From Nageia nagi (lineage: Eukaryota; Pinophyta), in NCBI GenBank assembly GCA_050084985.1, contig JBITNC010000001.1, forward strand, positions 160,270,001 through 160,334,000: a stretch of DNA of 64,000 nt, given 5' to 3'. The notes under the pieces were generated by a model. That model ran no database searches and had not been told where the DNA came from. It saw nothing but the letters and a program-made list of their open reading frames with translations. The translations under genes were made by a program, and so were the position numbers. Shown here one piece after another: positions 1 through 11,109 of this stretch (position 1 is its first letter; the number at the start of each line of letters is the position of its first letter).

Positions 1-199
1 ATAAACTAATGTTTGAAAGTTTCAGAGAAATTGAAATGTAATTGAAGGAAAAGTAAAATTTAAGGGAGAAGTTAGTCTATATAAATTAATATTTTGTATT
101 AAGATATATATATAACTTTAAGCATAATTTGGTCATACTAACCCATTTAATAGGAAATAAAATTAATTAGAAACTAAGAAACAATGGTAAATAATTTGA

Positions 200-620
200 T
201 TTACATTTTGTTCTCATTTAATTTTATTCTAATGAAATAGAAAATCTATAATATAATCAACATTTTGTTGAAAATAAAAACTAACACCACATAAATGCTA
301 TGAAACTTAAAGCTAAATCTATAAAAATACAAAATCTAAAATAAAGAAAAATGAACTAATTATATTATATTATACTATATTCCCAAAAAGCCATGAAATT
401 GCAATTACAATAGTTATTTGATAAAGACATAAATATATAAATTTCTAATTAGAATAGTTACTAGTAATAAAATAGTGATACTAGAAACTATTATGTGAAG
501 ATAAAGTTGTTTACACTCCAAGTAAAGTTACTATTAATAGTAACTATTTTGTAAATAACCTTTACACTCATGGCTCTATGATTTGGCAAGGTATTACTTC
601 TATTATTATTTCTTGCTAAA
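200..620. repeat. Truncated third copy of the duplicated unit
   Basis: This stretch matches about 15,330-15,990 in segment A and about 50,160-50,820 in segment B. Shared landmarks are the phrase aacattttgttgaaaa, the paired 'tactagtaataaaatag' blocks and 'ggctctatgatttggcaag'. It lacks the SINE found inside the other two copies. At about 620 the match stops and the head of segment A begins. The SABATH gene that follows this flank in A and B is absent here, so this is a broken end of a further copy. Similarity was judged by eye. Confidence 0.7.
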
Positions 621-2739
621 TTATACATATATAATATAGTAATTCATTAAATAATTTCATATACATACAATATACCAATATAATAAGTAATTGAAATCAA
701 TAAATCTTGAATTCTTTTCAATCATTTATTTTAATATATGCACACAATATACAATAATAATAAATAATTCAAATCATTAAAATCATGAATCCTTTCTAAA
801 TATTTATAATAATATATGTAAAAGATTTATTTACATATACATGGGTTATTTATATACACATAAATTTTATTTATATATGCATAGTGATTATTTTTTTATG
901 TACAAACTTTATTTATATACATAAATACTTTATTTATATACTAATAGGGTTTCTTGTGAAGTAGCAAATAAAAACAAAAGAAAATCCTAAAATTAAGACA
1001 TAATCATTACACTAAAACTTGTAACATATGAGGGAAAGCTCTCGATAAGGTCTTCATCCATTAATATAGAAGAATAATAATATTTCCACCAACATTCGAC
1101 CATGAAGGTAAGTTGTTGAAGACCTTAATTTCTTGTGTATTCTTACATATTTTGGATGTATGAAATTATTTTATGTATTCTTCCACATTAAATTCTAGGA
1201 CCTTTTTAAAAAACCCATTTTGTAAATATAGTTTTCAGTAGAGGACAATCAAGAGCTGTTCTACTTTGTTCTTTTGAAAGTACTAGTTTTCTCAAATTAT
1301 GCTCATTCTTCTCCTTGTAGCATTTAAACACATGTTTAATCTAAAATTGAAGATGTGTATATTACTATAAGAAGGATGATCATGTCAATAACATAGAAGT
1401 GAATAGGCAAGAGATGAAAATGAATAAAATAAAGAAGAATACAAAAAATGTAATCAAGCAAGAGATGAAGCACATGCAAGACACTAAGGATTTGATTCAC
1501 ATACCATATTATTCTTAGTGTTTTTGATATTTGATTTAAATTTGAGATTGGAAATAATACCATACTACTTTTGGAGTTTTAATACTACTCTTAGTCAGGT
1601 GCAATATCCATACTTCTCTTGGTGTTTTTGGGTCTAAGATTGGAAATAATACCTTCTTAGGAAAGTTGTTATAATGCATTACTCTTTTGTTAATTTTACC
1701 ACTAGTATTTAATGGTTGTATACTTGTTTTAAAAAAATATTATTAAATTTAGTTTTCATCTCAAAGTATAAGGATTTTGCACAACCATTTGCTAGAATTT
1801 TATCTTTATGGATTTTTGTTCTTGATACAAAATATTAATTTTGCTAACTTAGATTGAACTTGTTCATTTTGTAAATCATTTTCTAACAAGAATCATAAAC
1901 CTAAAAAAAAAAAATCTATTGAAACCAAATGAACCTCTATCACCTAGATATTAACATAATGGAGTATGAAAAAACTCAATTATGGCACTTTAATGGAGTT
2001 TTTTTTTTTGTTCTCAAATAAGTATATATATTTTCCAAATATAATTTATTCTATAAATCCAATCTCCCCTTTCAAATAATTCCTCCACTTCTTTTATTTA
2101 TTTTCCTTTTCAAATGAAGAAGGTTCCTTGATCATCAATGCAAAGTGGAAACAATCACTTTACGTCATCTCAACTTCATTTCCCTCATTGATATTCAACT
2201 AGCCTCTTACTATAATTTGAATCAAGAATTTGAGAAGTTGGATGATGTTGTATTTTCTAAATCTCCATTTTATGGTGTTTCTAGGTTTGAGATCCTACAT
2301 TTGTCATGTTCTTATTCATTATTTATGTCTCCATGAATGTAACAAATATAAGAAAAACTACTGTAACATGTACAAGATATTGTAAAAAAAAATATTTCAA
2401 GGGTGACAAACATGGATTGAAACTCACAATGTTAACTATTTACAAAGACATTAAAGACACAATTAACAAGGGTAGATTTTTAAATTTCTTGAATTTCCAT
2501 GGTGAGCTTTATTTATGACCCATTATATTTATAACTAAAATTGAAAAATCTACCAATCTTTATTATGTTCTTAATGTCTTTATAAAGCTTTAACAATGCT
2601 AGTTTTAATCCACATTGGTAACCTCCTAGATGCTTTTTATAACATTCTTCACAAGCTCAAATCATCAACTTTCATAGTTTGCAACATATGCTTTCTACAA
2701 CATTATCTTCACAAGCTTCAAAAAACCTTTGATTGTTAA

Positions 2740-4560
2740 TAAAGTGGTGTACCCATGGCATGGATTATGACATACCAAAATGGTATTGATGATATAGCTA
2801 AGTGGATACAAATTTTATATGATATTTTTGGATAATGAAAATCAAATCAGAGTGTAGGAGCTCATTTATGAATGATAATGTTGTTGTATAAATTCATGTT
2901 ATTTTTTGTATGTTGTTGAAAAATATGCAACATAAATTGAGATAATATTGTTGCTTATTTAGCTAGTTGACTAATTTTTGAATATTTGTTTAGTTTGTTG
3001 TATGTATATCTAAGAGAATGTTTAATTGTAAGAATTTGTTATGATATGCATATGGCTAAAAAATATCTTTAGGAATGTATCATGTAAAAATGCAGGGATA
3101 ATTACATTTTCAAAGTTACTTGAAATATTGAATCTTTAGAATGATGCATTTATTAAGGAATTTGTATCTAAGTTTTACACTTAATTCCATGAGGAGAATG
3201 ATTTTCTAAACTACTTTTTTCGAAATTGGATTGATGGTGATAAAAGTTGCAAGTTCATATTAAAAAATATTTATGCTTATTAATTTTTCATTTGTCAAGT
3301 TTGTGATTTTGATTCTATTATGTTTTATTGTAGTTATGTGTGTGAAGTACTACAAAGGTTTTCCTCATTTCAACCAAGAAATATATGGAACTATTAATTC
3401 ATACCATCTTATTTTGAAAAGTAAGTTTTTATATGATAAGAAAACAATATATCAAAAGAATGGATTGGTTAATTTACACATTGTTGAAATTTGTTGAGCC
3501 ATATTTTATAAATATGGATAAATTAAAATAACTTGAGTTTTGTGATAATTATAAGAAATACAAGAGGATAAATAGTTCATGTGAGAAGTCTCCTATGATA
3601 CCAAATTTTGATTATATCCCTCATGAAGGTATCACTTGTTCATACTAGATGAGGAGTTAGTCAAATATATCAATTCAATATCTTGCTATATAACATAGTA
3701 AAAAATTTTACACATGTAATTATCAATGGGACTTGCAAAGTAACACATGTTTTGAAACTAATAAACATGTTGACTGTAAAAGCATAACATCATAGTGATA
3801 GAACTCATTTTCCATGAAACATAATGTCATTTGTACCATCACATAATGATTTGACAACTCATTTTCTTAAGAATATAATATCACCTAATGCATTTACCTC
3901 TTAAATTCAATAAAATTAGGTTCAACTTTATTCTATTTAGAAATAAAAGGTTGATGATGGTCTAAATTTTCTAAATACTTTAATAATGTAACCTCCAAAT
4001 ACTCCTACAAGTAGGATGTGGTTCGCAAAGGTTTTTGATGATATACAATATTGCTATCCTAAACATGATTTTTCAATCAAATATAATGCAATTTAAGGTT
4101 TTTAAAAATAAAAATGATTTGGATCAATCATGTAAAAAAAGAGTGGGTCTTGAGGAATGCTATCATTAAATATAAAGGATTATATTTTAGAATATACTAA
4201 TTATGAATTTACAAATGTAAAAAATAAAGTTACAATCACTCATCAATCAATATAAATTCCATTCAAATATGTATCCAATAAGTGAAAATAATAATTTATT
4301 TACTAAAAAAATTAATTTTAATAAATGCTAATTTTATGTTTTTTTTGTAGATGACCTTAGAGAATCAACATATGCACATTTATCATTCTTGAGCATGTTG
4401 TCTACAATTGTTGATGTTGGAGAGATTCATAATGATGTTGGGAAGACTCAAATTGATGTTGGGGAAACTCAAAATGAGTTACTCACCATAGGATCTAAAT
4501 TCAATACTTTGTTACATAGTAATTCAAATTAGTTGAATGTGATTTTGGGTTTACAAAGAA
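2740..4560 (+). pseudogene. Decayed FAR1/MULE-like protein with SWIM-type zinc finger (copy A)
   Basis: I infer a relic of a FAR1-related, Mutator-type transposase-like protein. Reading across frames gives pieces in the expected order: a helix-rich block near 3,110-3,240, a block containing FPHFNQEIYGTINSYH (inside an open stretch at 3,273-3,497), a DWLIYTLLKFVEPYF-like block at about 3,465-3,510, and an acidic tail near 4,355-4,545 with repeated VGETQ/VGKTQ units. A Cys-rich SWIM-like stretch resembling DTCNYLWALQGNTCK is clearer in copy B. Stops and frameshifts occur throughout. An upstream open stretch at 2,145-2,518 may be its N-terminal part, but I cannot identify it. The family call rests on remembered motif style and is moderate. 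Confidence 0.4.
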
Positions 4561-5030
4561 TAAATGCATAAAGGTTTTATAAGAATAATAAATTCTAAAA
4601 GAATTTTTCTTAGGCTTGATTAAGTTGTTAAAAAACCCTAATAACATGTTCATCCTTTTTTCTAGGGAGTTATGAATTCTTGTATATTTTTTATACATAT
4701 TTACAAAGTATTCACAACCATAACATTCGATGAAAATCCATCGAAAATTCATTCTATGTATATATTACAATTATTACAATCAATAAAATTTTGTTTTCAT
4801 CATTCATCTTCCTAAATATTTCCCAGGTATTATGTATTCTCCCACATTTTGCATAGATTTTTATTAAGGTATTCAATATCATCAACATTTTATGAAAACC
4901 TATTTTGTGCATATATTGCTATCATTGTAGTCTATAAAATTGTATTTGCATTATTCATCTTCTAAAATAGTTTTATATGTCATGTATGCTTTCATGTTTT
5001 TCATGTTACCAACCAATTTTAAACATTAAA
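4500..5030 (-). pseudogene. Decayed PPR repeat fragments
   Basis: On the minus strand the sequence contains repeated blocks that read as weathered pentatricopeptide repeats: near 4,690-4,740 a CGCEYFVNMYKKYTRIHNS-type stretch, echoing the usual 'VVNALVDMYAKCGRI' pattern, and a second block at about 4,800-4,960. The same blocks recur at 6.6-9.4 kb and in segment B. Functional PPR proteins bind organellar RNA for editing, splicing or processing. Stops break every frame here, so no product is expected. Confidence 0.5.
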
Positions 5031-6560
5031 TATTTAAATAAAAGCATACATTTTCAATGTTTAAATCCACCTCAAAGTTGGATTTGATATTACATATGAT
5101 CCCACTTGGTACAACAACCTCATTATATTTGATCAATAAAGTCATCTTAATACAACAAATTTTGTATATAATAATGAATCCTATCTTTATCATAACATTA
5201 AATAATAAACATGTATTTTATTCTTTGAAGGTATCATAATTACTCAAATATAAGTTGTTTAATTCTCAAAATGAAAATATCCATGCCCATAAAAAATGAA
5301 TAAATCTTTGTATTTGAATTCTTTTAAACACATTCATGAAAAGTCAATGACAAAGTTTGATCCTATTTTATGCTAAATGTGAATATATTTCATGATTTCT
5401 TTTTAATTTATTCTTTAATTAAAATAAAAAATAATAACATTATATTTCTTAAAAAGATTCTTTATAAGGTGATAAACCTACAAATTTTTCTACTAATTTT
5501 ATAAGAAAGCTTAAAAAAATCATTGAAACTAAAAACCCACTATGATCTAATCTTGTATTCAATTTTTAAGTATAAAAAAATAAAAATAAAATAAATAAAT
5601 AAATAAAGAAAATAAATAAACAATAAAAAAGAACTCATATATAATTTTTTTTTTTGTTAAAATTCTATTTTATTATCATGTTTCTAAAAAATTGAATGAA
5701 ATCATCTCATGGAATATGATAGTTTTTTATTTTTCATTAACATGGTATTCCTCCACAGGCTTGCATGGACATCATTTTATCAAATGTAACAATCATAATA
5801 TATGTAAAAATGTTAGATACATTGAAAGGGTACTGAATTATTTTACAAGATTCATAAAGAAGATACAACTATGGATTTTTTAAGTAGGTACTCAATACGT
5901 TTAAATATATGCAATCATCATGTGTAAATGATACTTTAAAATCCTTCCCACACATACATCACTAGAAGTGCAAAGAAGAAAAGTGAATTTTCTAACAAGA
6001 TTCAAGATACAAATATAGTCAGATAGAGCATAGTGGATGCTAAGTATTGGAAAATATAGAATAATTATGAATTATGGAGATGACTTAAAAAATATTTCAA
6101 AAAATAGAGAATAAATCTCCATTGGTCAAATTGAAACAAAATATTAGCAAGTTCATGTTGTTAACTCCTCCTCTTAACTTCACCAAAGGAGCTTGATATG
6201 GTGAGAATTATTTAGGTCAAATTGAATCATGGTATCTACAAACATTACACCAACAATGGACTTTATGGGTAGGAAACTTGATGTAATGTTTAGGTGCAAT
6301 TTTAAACCATATCAATTTGGGGTTTTAGTCATGGTTTTGGTGGGGCAATTTTAAACCACCTTCATAAAGCATAAACAAGTAGGTTAAAGCTTCCCATCAA
6401 AGTGAAAAAAATCCTTCATGAGGAAATTTAGTGGGCACTTTGAAAGTTTTAAGTTATTTAATTTTTTAAATTTTACAAGGAGAGAAGAGGAGATGAGGTA
6501 GAGGATAGAAGAGGTGAGGTGAGTAGAGTAGAGGTATCGATATAATAATTTTTATATATG
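5030..6560. other. Gene-free AT-rich spacer, duplicated in segment B
   Basis: No gene is recognisable. The spacer matches about 27,790-29,240 in segment B, including a short A-rich simple stretch near 5,575-5,625 and a GA-rich stretch near 6,480-6,535. Open stretches here (for example 5,057-5,239 and 5,692-5,883) are short, AT-driven and not kept in both copies. Confidence 0.6.
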
Positions 6561-6589
6561 TATCTTGTAAAATAATTATTGTTCCTTTC

Positions 6590-7900
6590 ATTCTTTTGCA
6601 TTTTGCAAAATACATGTCTATTAGGGCTTAACATTTGAAAATAATCTTGGATTTTTTAGGCATGATATATTAGAGGAAAGGTGGGTAGAAGAGAGGATAG
6701 GTGAGGAGAGAAAAGATATTTATGTAGTAATTATTCTTATACATTTTATAAAATACATATGTTTAAAATTTTAACACCAAAAAATTACATTTGAAATAGA
6801 AGTCTCAAGGGTTTTTTAGAAAACCCATTTTCTACATATCCTAGAATAATTACAAATCATGAAACTATATTTGCATCATGGGTCTAGTTAAATAGTTCTT
6901 GATCCTTTTGTATTTTTCCACATTTTATGGACATGTGTATCATGGCAATCAAAACCATAACATTTAATTTGTAAGCACTTAGTAGACACATTGACATACT
7001 CAATTCATACTTTATGGATATTTTAGCAATGAAGTTTAATGCTTCCTCAAGATAACATACATAACCAATAAGGTCAATAATGTAATAACTAATAAGTGTC
7101 ACTCATGTTATTAAACTATTTACAAGTATAAGAACAAATAGAAATTCTATGTTGTATGGATTTATTTTCAAGTGTTTCTTTATATTAAAGAATTTAAAGA
7201 TATATTTATTGTAAATATGAATTGAATATCCTCAAATCATTACATTTCATGAAACTATGTGTCATGTCAAAAATAAAGGGAACTTACGTAGGCAAAAAAA
7301 AATTTATAAGTTGACACTTTGAAATTATTATTGTGTTTTTGGGGTTAGGAGAGAAAATTGAGGTAAGTAGAGGCATATGTGCATGTTGTAGAAAGTATTC
7401 TTCCATATTTATAATACATGTATTCTTCTAAATTTTGTATAAATATCAATTAGGGCACTCACAACCATAACATTTTATAAAAAGCCATTTGCATTTACTC
7501 TTTGATGGATGTCCATACCCTCTTCTAGATCCCCCATGGTAACACATGTTGGAAGAATATTAGAAAAGGTTACAAAGTATATATTTCCACTTAAGAATTA
7601 CAAATTCTTATAAATTTATAGGGCCTTTTTAGAAAATCAATTTTATGCATATGCATAAATTCCCTTATTCTTACATTCTTACATGATTTATAAGGACCTA
7701 AGAAATACACAAAACTATGTTTACATCATGCATTTTGTTAACCAATTATTGGGACTTATGTATTCTTCTATATTTTGTATCTATGTATTTAATGGGATTT
7801 ATAACCATAATATTTGACAAAAAAATATTTTCATCTACTCTTTAATGCATATCCATAATCTTCTTCTATAAATCCTATGGCGACACATGCTAGAATCAGT
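6590..7900 (-). pseudogene. Decayed PPR repeats (PLS-like), segment A
   Basis: The minus strand holds several PPR modules in series. One open stretch (6,884-7,102) reads YYIIDLIGYVCYLEEALNF and ends NVMVLIAMIHMSIKCGKIQ, matching the family patterns 'YACMVDLLGRAGYLEEAL' and 'NALIDMYAKCGKIQ'. The next minus-strand block (6,800-6,880) reads like 'NIVSWFVIILGYVENGF', the usual VSW...GYxxNG signature. Further modules lie at 7,400-7,490 and 7,625-7,840. Single stops and frameshifts separate them. The counterpart in B is 29,300-30,600. Confidence 0.6.
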
Positions 7901-8289
7901 TAGCATCCTTCACAATAACACATCCCTTGAAATAATCTTAGAGATAAAAATGGTTATAGGAAGGAAGTCATTGTATGCTTGAATATTATTCATAACTCTA
8001 ATAATATTCCTAAGGGAGTCTTTAAGAACTTGAACATAAATGCTAATTTTCTACTATGTTGGTAGAGAAGCAATTCTTTATTGTTAGCCTCCACAACATG
8101 TGACACATGTAATATATTATAATATACCCTATTTTAATCATATCACTTGATAATTTCACTAATTTTTAATATATATCCTATGTTTATGGGTGTGATTTAT
8201 CTCAAGAAAGAAAAATATAGATGCTTTTTTCAACTACAATCCAATTAAATCTCAGTTTTTCTTGATTCTTGTATCCAACACCAATCTCC

Positions 8290-8652
8290 TTAATCTTTGA
8301 ACATTATCCAAATATCACAATACAACATAAATATTTGAAAGAATAATATAATATGGAGTATATTAGTATCCAATAAAAAAAGGGTTGTTACCATAGATTC
8401 TCCTAATTCTACATTCTTTGATGATCTAGAAGCATCAGGAACACACCACCAAACACATAATTTAGGTTTTTTGGGGATCCTAAAAATGAAGTTCAAATAT
8501 TCCTCAAGATAATATAAATGATAAAGAAGGTAAATAATTAATGTATAATGATTGATCCTAAGAATAAGATAATAAGAGCAACTCATGCTATTAAAGTGTT
8601 TATAACTCTCAACCATTAGACTTTCATGAATACATGCAAGTAGAACACACAA
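8290..8652 (-). pseudogene. PPR C-terminal (E-type) fragment, segment A
   Basis: A 120-codon open stretch on the minus strand. Its start echoes the PPR pattern of a 'VLLACIHxSLM' helix followed by 'NHYTLIIYLLYHLYYLEEYLNF'. Its end (KNVELGESMVTTLFLLDT and a weak YVLLSNIY-like stretch) resembles the E motif of plant PLS-class PPR proteins. It has no start context or upstream repeats in frame, and is a scrap of a much longer gene. A weaker copy lies at 43,680-44,060. Confidence 0.6.
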
Positions 8653-8846
8653 AGATTATGTTAGAAGTGTTGGTTCCTAAGTAATTCATTAAACTAAAGA
8701 GTTTAAAGGCATCCTTTTTATATACATTAACAACATTATTTAATTTTACATATATTTATTACCCATATTTTTTGAAAAATGAAATATAATATAGTTTCCT
8801 TTCTACTTTAAAGCATGCACAAAGTCATCATGCAAGACTCTTTAGA

Positions 8847-9480
8847 TTATGTATTAATTTGCATCACCAATAATATGCATAACAACATTCTCCATTTTGA
8901 AATGTAATTTCTCAATTCAACATAAATATTCAACAATAGAACATAATATGCAACATTTTTATGCTTTAACAAAAAAATGATTGTTACTATGAAATCCCTT
9001 ATTTGTATATTCTTATTTGATTTATAGGTACCAAGAAAACACATCCACATACCCAATTTATATTTTATAGGTATTTTGTCAATGAAGTTGAAATATTCCT
9101 CAAGATAGCCTACATATACAAGGTTATTTATATTGCATGCATAATGATCAATCCCCAAGAATGATATGCATGTTGGGAGAATTCTTCTTAGGGTTATACA
9201 CTTTGGATTCACACTTGATGATTACATTTGATTAAATGTATATAACCTTTTTTAAAAATCCATTTTGTGCATATCTCTTAATAATTTTAGTCCATGAAAC
9301 TATGCTACATCATGCTAGAGTCTTTTCAAAAAACCCATTTTTCACATTCATTACAATCGATGTAACTATTTTTGTAGATGGATCTTGTAAAAAAATTATT
9401 GATCCTTGTATATTTAAATAGATCTTTATAATATTTAGCATATTGCTAGATTAATCTTATTTATTAATGCTAATATGTAT
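8847..9480 (-). pseudogene. PPR fragment with E-type C-terminus, segment A
   Basis: The best preserved PPR relic of segment A. The open part (8,847-9,212, 121 codons) contains GIDHYACNINNLVYVGYLEE, then IPIKYKLGMWMCFLGTYKS and NVAYYVLLLNIYVELR. These correspond to the terminal L, S and E motifs of PLS-class PPR proteins ('HYACMVDLLGRAGYLEEA', 'MPIKPDAGVWGALLGACR', 'YVLLSNIYAAAGRW'). Minus-strand sequence at 9,235-9,330 reads as the preceding VSWTKIIKRYAQNGF-type module after a frame change. Orthologous sequence in B is at 44,220-44,760. Confidence 0.7.
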
Positions 9481-9559
9481 TCATAGTTGGAAATTACTAA
9501 CTTGATAATATGGTGAGTTGTGCTTATATCTATAAAAAAAAAAGAACAAGAAAGACACG

Positions 9560-10370
9560 AAAGGTAGTTGATTTTGTTATAATAAATAAGGCCAAATAAC
9601 TAGATTCATGCAATAAAGTATAGTGAATGAGAAAGTTAAAAAGGATCCAAGTTATAACATAACCAAATCTAATGGTGAGAATGTGTTAAATAAGCTTGAC
9701 AATTATTTGGATACCAACAAAGGTAAGTAGATCATATAAGAAATTTTTTCATGATTTTGATTACCCATAGTTATAATATTATATGGCATAATGATATTTG
9801 GATATTTCCTAATGTAGAAAATTTAATGCTACATTATCACAAACTTAAAACTTTAAAAATAAAACAATAAGGGATATAATAATATTAGAAATAAAGTCAA
9901 GCAATACACAATACTTTCATCTTACTTGGGTCTAGTAGTGAGGGAGCTTGTCCCTACCACCTATTAAGAATCCAAAGTAGACTAAAAAAAAGTTAAAAAT
10001 AGTTGTTTTATAATGATTAAGATAATTTACTAGCCAACATATTTCATTGTATCCTTTTTTGAATACTTATATAAATATTTTATTTAATAATATATTGGCT
10101 TGATGTAGTAAAAATATATCATTCTAGATACAATGGAGAAATGAGTGGTGATTATAATGGATAAAGAATGTTATTATAGGAAGTATCAACTTATGAAAAA
10201 GAACTATGATAAGTGTGATAATGAAATATATAGAATTTCTAATACCCCACCTTTTATACCATACAGAGATTGGGAAGCCTTTATGAATTGTAGGAATAAC
10301 AATGACTTTGAGGCAAGTACTAGCCATTTTGATATTATAGTTCATATCATTTTTATATTCATATAAGATT
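9560..10370 (+). pseudogene. Possible Ptta/En/Spm-type transposase relic (copy A)
   Basis: Two pieces are kept in both segments. The first (about 9,880-9,985) includes SSYLGLVVRELVPTTY. The second (10,145-10,366) is an open stretch with PPFIPYRDWEAFMNCRNNND, which resembles the 'W..F...R....F' block of plant transposases of the Ptta/En/Spm (CACTA) group. A donor-like 'aaaggtaagt' occurs at 9,719. Copy B (44,930-45,760) carries the same blocks, one with a stop before the Trp. The family match is from memory of the pattern only; an unrelated host gene exon is possible. Confidence 0.35.
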
Positions 10371-11109
10371 TATGTATCACCTTTATCTTGCAAATGAAGT
10401 TATATATTATTTTCCTTATTTCATTGTAGTGAATAAGGAAAAGGAATAAATAAAATTGATCTTATAATATCTCATACATACTATTGATTAGAAAATATAA
10501 GCTCAATTGGAGCATAAATTGTTTTTCTATCATACTCATCCATTATATATGACAAACATAGCTATATTATTATTCCATATAACTTATCAATATATCTTTT
10601 TCAAATAGATATCTTGCATAGGAAGAACCAACCAAAGGTAAGTATCACACTTCCAAGGGTATCTATGCAAATGGAAACTCATAAAAAAAAGGATGTTTCT
10701 TTTTGTCACCCAAAGTTACAAAAAAATCATAAGACTATTGACATTGAAAACCTTGATCCATAATAATCACATTAGTCAACCATGCATGAAGATCAACATT
10801 GATATTTTTGGCAACATTGATGTTGTTGACAACATTGATGCTAGGCTACATTACATAAAATATAACTAAGTTAAAAGCATATATCATAAATAAGGAGTGT
10901 TACCAATTAGATATTTAGGAAGAAGAATATAGGGAATCATCATATAAGTAAGTTGAAATTATTTAAGATATAAATATTAAAACCATTTGATAAATTAATA
11001 TTTGTATCCAAACTTATTCCATAATTATAATATCAAATTGAATTAAATCATACACAAAAATTATAGAACCATAATTGAACATAATATATTTACCCTGGTT
11101 CACTCGATT

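Noticed and set aside
1336-1563. 75-codon minus-strand frame near the head of segment A
   Set aside because: Hydrophobic because of AT-rich codons; the copy in B (21,780-21,960) does not keep it open and no family is recognisable.
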